Part shown: positions 16,042 through 24,769 of the stretch, one piece after another
Layout: each line of letters starts with the position of its first letter
Numbering within the stretch: position 1 is the stretch's first letter
Assembly: GCF_000633595.2 (NCBI RefSeq)
Contig: NZ_JIBU02000001.1
Coordinates: 1-64,000 of the forward strand
DNA from: Clostridium drakei
GTDB taxonomy: Bacteria; Bacillota; Clostridia; Clostridiales; Clostridiaceae
DNA length: 64,000 nucleotides
Direction: 5' to 3'
Notes under the pieces: model-generated
The model's database searches: none
What the model saw: only the letters and a program-made list of their open reading frames with translations
What the model was told of the DNA's origin: nothing
Made by a program: the position numbers and the translations under genes

Positions 16042-17721
16042 ATGAATGGAAATTTTATGATTATAGACAATATTCCTGTTAAAATAAATGGTGAAAAAAA
16101 TATTCTTGAATTAATTAGAAAAATCGGTATTGAATTACCTACATTTTGTTATCATTCGGAGCTTTCGGTTTATGGAGCATGTCGTATGTGTATGATAGAA
16201 AATAAACATGGTGGTATAGAAGCAGCTTGTTCTACTCCGCCTAAAGCAGGTATGGAAATATTTACAAATACTCCTAGGCTTAGAAAGTATAGAAAAAATA
16301 TTCTTGAATTATTGCTTGCAAACCACTGCAGAGATTGTACAACTTGTGAAAAAAATGGTCATTGTAAGCTTCAGGATTTAGCAAAGAGATTTGGCATAAA
16401 GAAAGTAAGCTTTAATAATACTTCTAAAAATGAACAAATAGATGACTCGTCATCATGTATTGTAAGAGATAAAAGTAAATGTATACTATGCGGCGATTGT
16501 GTAAGAGTGTGTGAAGAAGTACAAAATGTTGGAGCTATTGATTTTGTTAGTAGAGGCTCTAATATGAGTGTAACTACTGCATTTGACGAACCTATAGCAA
16601 ATTCAAATTGTGTTGGATGTGGTCAATGTGCAGCTGTATGTCCTACTGGTGCTATTGTAGTTAAGAATGATACGGCTAAACTTTGGGATGAGCTTAGTGA
16701 TAAAAATACAAAAGTTATAGTTCAAATTGCACCTGCCGTAAGAGTAGGAATTAATGGAGAATTAGGACAAGAAAATGGAAGCAATGCAATGGGTAAAATA
16801 GTAGCAGCGCTTAGAAGAATGGGATTTGACAACGTATTTGATAGTTCAACAGGAGCTGACCTTACAGTATTAGAAGAATCAGCAGAACTTATTTCAAGAC
16901 TTGAAAAAAATGAAAAATTACCATTATTCACATCATGTTGTCCTGCATGGATAAATTATGTAGAAAATAATCATATGGATTTAATGAAAAATATTTCTAC
17001 ATGTAAATCTCCTATGGAAATGTTTGCTTCTGTAATTAAAGAACATTACAAGAATTCTGATAAGAAAGTTGTAAATGTAGCAGTAATGCCTTGTACTGCA
17101 AAGAAATTTGAAGCAAAAAGAGATGAGTTTAAACAAAATGGTGTTCCTGATGTAGACTATGTAATAACTACACAAGAACTTATTAGTATGATAAGAGAAG
17201 CAGGAATTGTATTTTCTGAATTAGAACCTGAAGCAGTTGATATGCCGTTTGGACTTAGCAGTGGAGGTGGTGTTATATTTGGAGTAACAGGTGGTGTCAC
17301 AGAAGCTGTTTTACGTAAAATTTTAGAAGATGAATCCAGTACTATATTAAATGCTATTGTATTTGATGGTGTTAGAGGTTTGGAAGGTGTTAAAGAAACA
17401 AGTATTAATGTTGGTGATCGTGAAGTAAAAATTGCAATAGCAAGTGGGTTGAAGAATGCAGAAAATCTTGTTAAAAAGATAAAATCTGGTGAAGTGCATT
17501 ATGACTTTATTGAAGTTATGGCATGTCCAGGTGGATGTATTTCTGGTGGCGGTCAGCCGTTCCAAAATAATGAGGGAAAATTAAAACGTAGTGCTGGATT
17601 ATATAAAGCTGATAAAATGAGCAGCATAAAACGTTCTAATGATAATCCGTTGATGAAAACATTATATTCAGGATTATTAAAAGACAAGGTACATAAATTG
17701 TTACATGTAGAGTATAAATAA
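16042..17721 (+). CDS. hydA: [FeFe]-hydrogenase catalytic subunit HydA (large form)
   Basis: 559 residues. An N-terminal [2Fe-2S] plant-ferredoxin-like domain (CYHSELSVYGACRMC), a His/Cys [4Fe-4S] site (HCRDCTTCEKNGHC), two [4Fe-4S] ferredoxin clusters (CILCGDCVRVC, CVGCGQCAAVCP) and the H-cluster domain with all three signatures TSCCPAW, MPCTAKK and ACPGGCISGGGQP. It reduces protons or oxidises H2 in the cytoplasm; with HydB and HydC it would couple this to ferredoxin and NAD(P). AAGGAGG precedes the ATG at 16042. A strong 15-bp inverted repeat downstream ends the operon. Confidence 0.95.
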   Translation: MNGNFMIIDNIPVKINGEKNILELIRKIGIELPTFCYHSELSVYGACRMCMIENKHGGIEAACSTPPKAGMEIFTNTPRLRKYRKNILELLLANHCRDCTTCEKNGHCKLQDLAKRFGIKKVSFNNTSKNEQIDDSSSCIVRDKSKCILCGDCVRVCEEVQNVGAIDFVSRGSNMSVTTAFDEPIANSNCVGCGQCAAVCPTGAIVVKNDTAKLWDELSDKNTKVIVQIAPAVRVGINGELGQENGSNAMGKIVAALRRMGFDNVFDSSTGADLTVLEESAELISRLEKNEKLPLFTSCCPAWINYVENNHMDLMKNISTCKSPMEMFASVIKEHYKNSDKKVVNVAVMPCTAKKFEAKRDEFKQNGVPDVDYVITTQELISMIREAGIVFSELEPEAVDMPFGLSSGGGVIFGVTGGVTEAVLRKILEDESSTILNAIVFDGVRGLEGVKETSINVGDREVKIAIASGLKNAENLVKKIKSGEVHYDFIEVMACPGGCISGGGQPFQNNEGKLKRSAGLYKADKMSSIKRSNDNPLMKTLYSGLLKDKVHKLLHVEYK

Positions 17722-17751
17722 AATTATATAATGTCTTAGAAAGTATAAAGA

Positions 17752-17800
17752 AATTAAGGAAGTAATAAGAAAATTACTTCCTTAATTTAAGTGTTTTTTA
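17752..17800 (+). terminator. Terminator of hydCBA
   Basis: A perfect 15-bp inverted repeat AATTAAGGAAGTAAT (17752-17766) with 17773-17787, 6-base loop, followed about 6 bases later by a T6 run. Confidence 0.8.
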
Positions 17801-18342
17801 CTAACTGTTTATATGTCTAAGTATATTAAAACGAAAGTAGTAATATTTTTTGTATATGCTTAATGCTAAATAATTGAAACAAGTGTTTATTATACTAAAG
17901 CAAGAAATATTTTATTTTTGACTAATTTTAAACATATTTTTATATAATATTAAAGTTAAATAGATATAAAAGAATCATATAAAAAAGTGAAAAATATGAT
18001 TTTGAATATTAAATATACTTTAGTGTTTTGCATATAATATCAAATTTTCAATTATAATAAAATACAACTTTGTTAGAGGTGTAAATATATTTTATGCTAT
18101 TAATTAGGTTATTATGATAGATTGAAGTAAATAAAACGAATATAATTCCATTAAATTCATTTATTTGATACCAAATATGTGAACTAAACAAATGAAATTT
18201 GATAAAAGTATAACAATATTTTTGTGTTTAATATTATTAAATTCAATTTTTATAAAAAATTTTTTTGAAAAAAATTAAATTAAATTTAATAATGCCTTGA
18301 AAATAAGAAATTTAATTTGCACTTAATGTATTTTTATGCAAA

Positions 18343-18401
18343 AGGATTGTTAAAAACTTTAACAATCCTAGCTTGACATTGATTTCAGAATATTTTAATA
18401 T
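18343..18401 (+). promoter_or_regulatory. Candidate fdhA promoter with adjoining Rex-like operator
   Basis: A perfect 12-bp dyad AGGATTGTTAAA (18343-18354) / TTTAACAATCCT (18358-18369) sits 3 bases before a TTGACA -35 (18373-18378); TAATAT lies 17 bases further (18396-18401). The dyad core TTGTTAA-N5-TTAACAA is one base longer than the clostridial Rex consensus TTGTTAA-N4-TTAACAA. It would place a redox-responsive repressor next to RNA polymerase (inference). Confidence 0.5.
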
Positions 18402-18524
18402 ATTTATATTAAGATGGTTTACAATGATTTACATGCAGCGATTCTTTTTCAATTAATGGGTTTATAAAGTTCAGTTATTTGTTATCAGGCTAAAAAGTAA
18501 AGGATTTAATTAGGGGGTAATTAA

Positions 18525-20672
18525 ATGGAAAATAAGGTATTGACTGTCTGTCCTTATTGTGGTGCTGGATGTAATTTATATCTGGTTGTGGAAGATGGAA
18601 AGATAGTAAGAGCTGAACCTGCTAATGGTAGAACTAATGAGGGAAATTTATGTCTTAAAGGACACTATGGATGGGATTTTTTAAATGATCCTAAAATTTT
18701 AACAGCTCGTTTAAAGAAACCTATGATAAGAAAAAATGGACAACTTGAAGAGGTTTCATGGGAAGAAGCTATAGATTTTACATCTTCAAAATTGAAAGAA
18801 ATTAAAGAGAAATATGGACCAGATTCAATTATGGGAACAGGTTGTGCGAGAGGATCTGGAAATGAAGCTAATTACATTATGCAAAAGTTTATGAGAGCGG
18901 TTATTGGGACTAATAATGTTGATCACTGTGCCAGGGTTTGACATGCACCATCTGTAGCCGGTCTGGCTTATGTATTAGGTAATGGAGCGATGTCAAATGG
19001 TATTCATGAAATAGATGATTGTGATCTAGTATTTATTTTTGGCTATAATGGTGCGGATTCACATCCTATAGTTGCAAGAAGAATAATAAATGCAAAACGA
19101 AAGGGAGCTAAAATAGTAGTAACAGATCCACGTATAACAGAATCGGCTAGAATAGCTGATTTATGGCTTCCTATAAAAAATGGTACTAACATGATACTAG
19201 TAAATGCTTTTGCAAATGTTTTAATAAATGAAGGCTTGTACAACAAGCAATATGTAGAAGAACATACAGTAGGCTTTGAAGAATATAAAGCTTTAGTTGA
19301 AAAGTATACTCCAGAGTATGCAGAGAAAATGACTGGAGTACCAGCAAAAGATATAAGAAAATCAATGAGAATGTACTCTAAAGCTAAAAATGCTATGATA
19401 CTTTATGGTATGGGAGTATGCCAATTTGGACAAGCAGTTGATGTAGTTAAAGGATTAGCGTCATTGGCACTTCTAACAGGCAACTTTGGAAGACAAAATG
19501 TAGGAATTGGTCCTGTAAGGGGACAAAATAATGTACAAGGTGCTTGCGATATGGGTGCACTTCCTAATGTATATCCGGGATATCAATCAGTAACAAATGA
19601 TTCCATAAGAGAAAAATTTGAAAATGCTTGGGGAGTAAAACTTCCAAATAAAGTGGGATATCACTTAACTGAAGTTCCTCATTTAGTGCTAAAAGAGAAT
19701 AAAATAAAGGCTTATTACATTATGGGTGAGGATCCAGTACAAAGCGATCCAGATGCAGCAGAAGTTAGACAAGCCTTAGATAAATTGGAGCTTGTAATTG
19801 TTCAAGATATATTTATGAATAAGACAGCACTCCATGCAGATGTAATATTACCAGCTACTTCTTGGGGTGAACATGAAGGTGTATATAGTTCGGCTGATAG
19901 AGGTTTTCAAAGATTCCGTAAGGCAATAGAGTCTACAGGAGATGTAAAACCTGATTGGCAGATAATAAGTGAAATCTCCACAGCTATGGGATATGAAATG
20001 AATTATAAAAGTACAAAGGAAATTTGGGATGAATTAAGAAACTTGTGTCCAAACTTTAAGGGAGCAAGTTATGAAAGACTTGAAGAACTAGGTGGAATTC
20101 AATGGCCATGTCCTTCAGAAGACCATCCAGGAACTTCATATTTGTATAAAGGGAATAAGTTTAATACTCCTAGCGGAAAGGCAAATTTATTTGCAGCAGA
20201 GTGGAGAGCTCCTATGGAGAGTACAGATAAGGAATATCCTCTAGTACTTTCTACAGTAAGAGAAGTTGGTCACTATTCAGTAAGAACAATGACTGGTAAC
20301 TGTAGAGCACTTCAGCAGTTAGCTGATGAGCCAGGTTATGTGCAGATAAATCCAGAGGATGCTAGAAATTTAAATATATTAGATCAACAATTTGTGAGAA
20401 TAAGTTCACGTAGAGGATCTGTAGTAGCTAAGGCATTAGTTACAGATAGAGTTAATAAAGGCGCAGTATACATGACATATCAATGGTGGGTAGGAGCGTG
20501 TAATGAACTTACTTTAAATAACCTAGATCCTATATCTAAGACGCCTGAGTATAAATATTGTGCTGTAAAGGTAGAAAATATTAAAGATCAAAAGGCTGCA
20601 GAACAATATGTAAAGGATGAGTATACTAAAATAAGAAAAAAGATGAACATAAATTTGGAATGTTGTAAATAG
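18525..20672 (+). CDS. fdhA: Selenocysteine-containing formate dehydrogenase catalytic subunit
   Basis: The frame runs 18525-20672 (715 residues) through a UGA at 18939-18941 (codon 139), which lies in the context HCARV-U-HAPSV that is typical of the active-site selenocysteine of molybdenum/tungsten formate dehydrogenases. The N-terminus carries the [4Fe-4S] motif CPYCGAGC...CLKG; the molybdopterin-binding domains follow (GQNNVQGACDMGALP, LTGNFGR). There is no signal peptide, so it is cytoplasmic. It would interconvert CO2 and formate, the first step of the methyl branch of acetogenesis. It precedes hytCBDE1AE2, so formate can be coupled to H2, ferredoxin and NADP. Automated calling would split it at the UGA. 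Confidence 0.95.
18939..18976 (+). promoter_or_regulatory. SECIS-like element of fdhA
   Basis: Just 3' of the UGA, AGCC (18956-18959) pairs with GGCT (18965-18968) around the loop GGTCT, the same apical loop core (GGUCU) that SelB recognises in E. coli fdhF. The distance from the UGA (14 bases to the upper stem) suits a bacterial SECIS. Confidence 0.65.
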
Positions 20673-20991
20673 TATGTAAATGAAGATCTATCTTTAAATT
20701 AAGTTCTTTTTTATTAGAACATGAGAAATTTGCTATATCAAAATCAAAGATTTTGCTTGATAGTTAAAAATGATTTAAAGATAGGTCTTTTAAAGACTAG
20801 CATATTATATAATTTTATTATGTAAAGGTATTCAAATGAGAATATATTGCCTTATGAATTTGTTAGATAATTATCTTCAAATTCTAAAGGTTTTAAATAT
20901 AAGTTATAAAAATTTAATTTATTAAATGGGGGTAAATGGAATAATTTATTATTCTTTTTATATAAATCTTTAGGTAAGAGGGTGAATTTTA
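20673..20991 (+). terminator. Large structured region between fdhA and hytC
   Basis: A long-range stem pairs about 20684-20700 (AAGATCTATCTTTAAAT) with about 20773-20792 (ATTTAAAGATAGGTCTT), enclosing smaller hairpins, and is followed by TTTT. It could terminate or attenuate between fdhA and the hyt genes. The last 120 bases before hytC contain its ribosome binding site (GAGGGTG) and no gene. Confidence 0.5.
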
Positions 20992-21474
20992 ATGGATGTG
21001 GCACAAAAAGAAAATTTAGACATGAATGGTAAAGACGTAATACAAAAATATCCTAAAGAACAGAGATATACTTTGGCTATTTTGCAAGATATACAAAGAA
21101 AGTATAGGTATATCCCTAGAGAGTCTTTAGAAGCTTTGGCGGAGTACTTAGAAACTCCAGTTAGTAGACTATATGGTATGGCTACGTTTTACAAAGCTTT
21201 AAGCTTAACACCAAAAGGGGAGAACATTATAACAGTATGTGATGGAACTGCTTGTCACGTAGCTGGATCAATGGTGGTGTTAGATGAGCTTGAAAAAATA
21301 TTAGGTATTAAACCTGGGGGAACAACAGAAGATCTTAAGTTTTCAATTAATACAGTTAACTGTATAGGATGTTGCGCTATAGCTCCTGTTATGATGATTA
21401 ACGATAAATATTATGGAAATTTGACACCTAAAATGATAAAAGAAATTCTTGGTGAGTATAGGGGTGAAAAATAA
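20992..21474 (+). CDS. hytC: Formate-coupled hydrogenase subunit HytC (NuoE-like)
   Basis: 160 residues, NuoE-type thioredoxin-fold [2Fe-2S] protein with ligands in CDGTACH and CIGCC. It is paralogous to the hydC product but belongs to the six-gene set behind fdhA whose order (NuoE-like, NuoF-like, NuoG-N-like, HycB-like, HydA, HycB-like) matches the NADP-specific bifurcating hydrogenase-formate dehydrogenase complex of C. autoethanogenum. Its stop overlaps the next start by one base. The names follow that system and rest on gene order. Confidence 0.85.
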   Translation: MDVAQKENLDMNGKDVIQKYPKEQRYTLAILQDIQRKYRYIPRESLEALAEYLETPVSRLYGMATFYKALSLTPKGENIITVCDGTACHVAGSMVVLDELEKILGIKPGGTTEDLKFSINTVNCIGCCAIAPVMMINDKYYGNLTPKMIKEILGEYRGEK

Positions 21475-23279
21475 TGAGTAATAAGAAAACAGTTAATGTA
21501 TGTTGCGGAGCAGGATGTTTAGCAAAGCACAGTATGGAAGTATTTGAAGAACTTAAGAAAAAAGTTGCAGAGATGGGAGCAAATGCTGAAGTAAAGACAG
21601 AAGTTAAATTAAAAGCCACTGGCTGTGATGGCCTTTGTGAAAAAGGACCAGTAATAAAAATTTATCCAGATGATATAGCATATTTTAAGGTAAAGGTTGA
21701 AGATATAGAAGATGTTGTTAAAAAGACATTAATGAATGGAGAAATTATTGAAAAATTATTATATTTTGAAACTTCTACTAAACAGAGATTAAGAAATCAC
21801 AAACAAAGTGAATTTTGTAAAAGACAGAATAAAATTGCTCTCAGAAATGTAGGAGAAATTGATCCAACAGTTATAGAAGATTATATAGAAAGAGGCGGAT
21901 ACAAAGCATTAAAGAAAGTGCTTTCAAAAATGAAGCCGGAAGATGTACTTAAAGAAGTAGGTGATTCAGGACTTAGAGGAAGAGGTGGAGCTGGATTTCC
22001 TACAGCTCGTAAATGGCAGACAGCTGCACAAATTAATACAACACCTAAATATGTAGTGTGCAATGGTGATGAAGGTGACCCAGGCGCATTTATGGATAGA
22101 AGTATAATGGAAGGCGATCCTCACAGCGTTATTGAAGGCATGACAATTTGCGCTTATGCGGTTGGAGGAAGCTTAGGATTTGCATATATAAGAGATGAAT
22201 ATGGACTAGCTGTTGAAAATATGCAGAAGGCAATAGATGTAGCGAGAGAAAGAGGGCTTTTAGGTAAGAACATATTAAATACTGATTTTTCATTTGATAT
22301 CCAAATAGTAAGAGGTGGAGGAGCCTTTGTCTGTGGTGAATCTACAGCACTTATGTCTTCTATTGAGGGTATGGTAGGAGAGCCTAGAGCTAAATATATA
22401 CACACGACAGAAAAGGGGTTATGGGGACAACCTACAGTGTTGAATAATGTTGAAACCTGGGCTAATATTCCTATAATACTTGAAAAAGGTGGAGATTGGT
22501 ATCATTCAATAGGAAGCATGGAGAAGAGTAAAGGTACAAAGGTATTTTCACTAGTTGGTAAGGTTAAGAATACTGGTCTTGTAGAAGTTCCTATGGGTAC
22601 TACTTTAAGAGAAATTATATATGATATAGGTGGAGGAGTATTAAACGATAGAAAGTTTAAGGCTGTTCAAATAGGGGGACCTTCAGGAGGATGTTTACCT
22701 GAAGAATACCTAGATTTGCCAGTTGATTATGATACTTTAACTAAGGCAGATTCAATGATGGGTTCAGGTGGTATGATTGTTATGGATGATAGAACCTGCA
22801 TCGTTGATGTTACAAGATATTATCTAAGTTTCCTAGCTGAAGAATCTTGTGGAAAATGTGTGCCTTGTAGAGAAGGCGTAAAGAGGATGCTGGAAATATT
22901 AACAGATATATGTAATGGAGAAGGTAGAGAAGGAGATATAGAAGAACTTCTTGAAATTTGCTCAATGGCAAAGGATGCGGCCTTATGTAGTCTTGGAAAG
23001 AGTGCACCAAATCCAGTAGTTGCTTCAATAAGATATTTCAGAGATGAATTTGAAGAACATATAAGAAACAAGCGATGTAGAGCAGGGGTATGTAAGAAGC
23101 TTACAACATTTGTTATAGACACTGATAAATGTAAAGGCTGTGGTATGTGTAGCAAGGATTGTGCAGTGGATGCTATCACAGGAGATGTTAAAAAACCTCA
23201 TGTAATTGATGATGATAAGTGTGTAAGATGCGGAAACTGTATGAATATATGTAAATTTGATGCAGTTAAGGTTAAATAG
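21474..23279 (+). CDS. hytB: Formate-coupled hydrogenase flavin subunit HytB (NuoF-like)
   Basis: 601 residues. An N-terminal thioredoxin-like [2Fe-2S] domain (CCGAGC...GCDGLC), nucleotide site GRGGAGFPTARKW, FMN region NGDEGDPGAFMDR, cluster site CGKCVPCREGV, and two C-terminal ferredoxin motifs (CKGCGMCSKDC, CVRCGNCMNIC). In the characterised homologous complex this flavoprotein binds FMN and NADP(H). It is cytoplasmic and cotranscribed with hytC (overlapping ATGA) and hytD (12-base gap). Confidence 0.9.
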   Translation: MSNKKTVNVCCGAGCLAKHSMEVFEELKKKVAEMGANAEVKTEVKLKATGCDGLCEKGPVIKIYPDDIAYFKVKVEDIEDVVKKTLMNGEIIEKLLYFETSTKQRLRNHKQSEFCKRQNKIALRNVGEIDPTVIEDYIERGGYKALKKVLSKMKPEDVLKEVGDSGLRGRGGAGFPTARKWQTAAQINTTPKYVVCNGDEGDPGAFMDRSIMEGDPHSVIEGMTICAYAVGGSLGFAYIRDEYGLAVENMQKAIDVARERGLLGKNILNTDFSFDIQIVRGGGAFVCGESTALMSSIEGMVGEPRAKYIHTTEKGLWGQPTVLNNVETWANIPIILEKGGDWYHSIGSMEKSKGTKVFSLVGKVKNTGLVEVPMGTTLREIIYDIGGGVLNDRKFKAVQIGGPSGGCLPEEYLDLPVDYDTLTKADSMMGSGGMIVMDDRTCIVDVTRYYLSFLAEESCGKCVPCREGVKRMLEILTDICNGEGREGDIEELLEICSMAKDAALCSLGKSAPNPVVASIRYFRDEFEEHIRNKRCRAGVCKKLTTFVIDTDKCKGCGMCSKDCAVDAITGDVKKPHVIDDDKCVRCGNCMNICKFDAVKVK

Positions 23280-23291
23280 GGGGGTGACGTA

Positions 23292-24050
23292 ATGAAAATT
23301 ATAATTGATGGAAAAGCATGTGAGGCTGAAAAAGGGGAATTTATTCTTCAAATAGCAAAAAGAAATAATATATATATACCTACACTATGTCATAGTGATG
23401 CTCTAGCAGGTCTTGGAAGCTGTAGATTATGTGTAGTGGAAGTTGTAGATAGAGGTTGGTCAAAAGTTGTAACTTCATGCCTTTTCCCAGTCACTAAGGA
23501 AGTTGAAGTTGTAACTAATTCAGATAAAATAAAGAAAATAAGAAAAAATATAATGACAATGCTTCAAATTAGATGTCCGGAAAATGAAGAAGTAGCAAAA
23601 ATGGCTGAGGCTTTTGGGGTAGAGAGAAAAAGAGTAGAAAGATTTAAATTAGATAATACGGAAAATTGTGTGCTTTGTGGACTTTGTGCAAGAGCATGCA
23701 AGGAATTAGGAGCGGGAGCTATATCAACGGTTAATAGAGGGATTTATAAAGAAGTAGATACACCTTATAATGAACCTTCACCAGAATGTATAGGATGTGG
23801 TTCGTGTGCAAATGTATGTCCAACTAATGCTATAAAAATAGTAGATAAAGATGGTGAAAGAGAAATATGGGGAAAGAAATTTAAGTTAGTAAAATGTTCT
23901 GAATGTGGAGAAACTTTTGCTACAGAGGAACATATTAAATTTGCATATGAAAAGATAGGAAAAGAATTGGATATGGATAAAGTTCTCTGTGATAAATGCA
24001 GAAGAAAAGCTGGAGTTAATGAAATAAAAGAAATATATGAAAAAGTTTAA
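23292..24050 (+). CDS. hytD: Iron-sulfur subunit HytD (NuoG N-terminal-like)
   Basis: 252 residues. A [2Fe-2S] ferredoxin domain (TLCHSDALAGLGSCRLC, further Cys in TSC), then two [4Fe-4S] motifs (CVLCGLCARAC, CIGCGSCANVC) and an unusual C-terminal CxxC...CxxC module (CSECGETF...CDKCRR) that looks like a zinc ribbon or additional metal site. Unlike HydA at 16042, it lacks the His-x-Cys cluster and any H-cluster, so it is an electron-transfer adaptor: it supplies the N-terminal part that the short HytA lacks. ATG follows GGGGGTGA. Confidence 0.85.
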   Translation: MKIIIDGKACEAEKGEFILQIAKRNNIYIPTLCHSDALAGLGSCRLCVVEVVDRGWSKVVTSCLFPVTKEVEVVTNSDKIKKIRKNIMTMLQIRCPENEEVAKMAEAFGVERKRVERFKLDNTENCVLCGLCARACKELGAGAISTVNRGIYKEVDTPYNEPSPECIGCGSCANVCPTNAIKIVDKDGEREIWGKKFKLVKCSECGETFATEEHIKFAYEKIGKELDMDKVLCDKCRRKAGVNEIKEIYEKV

Positions 24051-24067
24051 TGTTCTAGTGTTAAAAT

Positions 24068-24143
24068 TACAAAAGTGTCTTCATAAATAAGACACTTTTG
24101 TATGGGAGATATTTTTTATTCGAAAATTATTAAAAATTTTCGA
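24068..24143 (+). promoter_or_regulatory. Two stem-loops between hytD and hytE1
   Basis: A perfect 14-bp stem TACAAAAGTGTCTT (24068-24081) / 24089-24102 without a T-run, followed by a 9-bp stem 24120-24128 / 24135-24143. They lie inside the operon and may tune read-through, mRNA processing or relative subunit dosage. Confidence 0.55.
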
Positions 24144-24180
24144 TAATATACTTTTGTGTATGAGAAAGGTGGTAAATTAA

Positions 24181-24735
24181 ATGAAAGCAGATCTTAACTC
24201 TTTTGTAATAGCAGATCCAAGTAAATGTATTGGGTGTAGATCTTGTGAGGTAGCTTGTGCGGCAAGTCATAGAGATAAGGATGCAGGTTTAACAGTAGGA
24301 ACAATGGATACTCCAATTGTTCCAAGGCTTTATCTTGTAAAAGAAGAAAAAGTTGTTATGCCAATTCAGTGTAGACACTGTGAGGATGCACCTTGTGCTA
24401 ATGCCTGTCCAGTACATGCTATAGAGCAGGATGACGGAAGTATAAGAATAAATGAAAGTGCTTGCATAGGTTGTAAAACTTGTATGCTTGTTTGTCCAGT
24501 AGGAGCTGTAGATCTTTTGCCAAGATATGATAAAAAGCAATCAGGTGCTGCTTTTGAAGAGAAGGTAAAATTAGTAGCTCATAAATGTGATTTGTGTAAA
24601 GAAAATGGTGGTACACCAGCGTGTGTTAAGGCTTGTCCAAAGGAAGCTTTAAAGCTTGCTGTTCCTAGGGATGAAAAGAAAGATCGTAATATAAAAGCAG
24701 CTTTAGGATTGTTAGACTTTAATAGTGATATATAA
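24181..24735 (+). CDS. hytE1: HycB-like four-cluster ferredoxin subunit HytE1
   Basis: 184 residues with four [4Fe-4S] cysteine motifs of the HycB/DMSO-reductase-B type: CIGCRSCEVAC, CRHCEDAPCANACP, CIGCKTCMLVCP and CDLCKENGGTPACVKACP. No signal peptide or membrane anchor, so it carries electrons within a soluble complex, probably between the formate dehydrogenase and hydrogenase modules. It is similar to the product at 26159 on the other side of hytA. AAAGGTGG precedes ATG 24181. Confidence 0.88.
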   Translation: MKADLNSFVIADPSKCIGCRSCEVACAASHRDKDAGLTVGTMDTPIVPRLYLVKEEKVVMPIQCRHCEDAPCANACPVHAIEQDDGSIRINESACIGCKTCMLVCPVGAVDLLPRYDKKQSGAAFEEKVKLVAHKCDLCKENGGTPACVKACPKEALKLAVPRDEKKDRNIKAALGLLDFNSDI

Positions 24736-24769
24736 TAATAAAAAATCCATTAAAGGAAGGGATGTTATA

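Larger units (their letters stand above)
17722..18524. other. Intergenic region between hydA and fdhA
   Basis: About 800 very AT-rich bases without a gene. The left end holds the hydA terminator. The right third holds the candidate fdhA promoter and dyad (18343-18401). Between them I see no ordered element. Confidence 0.6.

Noticed and set aside
18990-20672. fdhA C-terminal part as a separate protein
   Set aside because: The preceding frame ends exactly at a Sec-context UGA, and the N-terminal part holds the required Fe-S cluster; they are one gene.
13000-24180. Sigma-54 -24/-12 promoters for hyd, fdhA or hyt genes
   Set aside because: No GG-N10-GC motif with good flanks was seen upstream of hydC, fdhA, hytC or hytE1; a computed scan could still find a weak one.
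24725-24769. Extended start for hytA
   Set aside because: It lies inside hytE1 without a ribosome binding site, whereas the ATG at 24770 has one and gives the family length.
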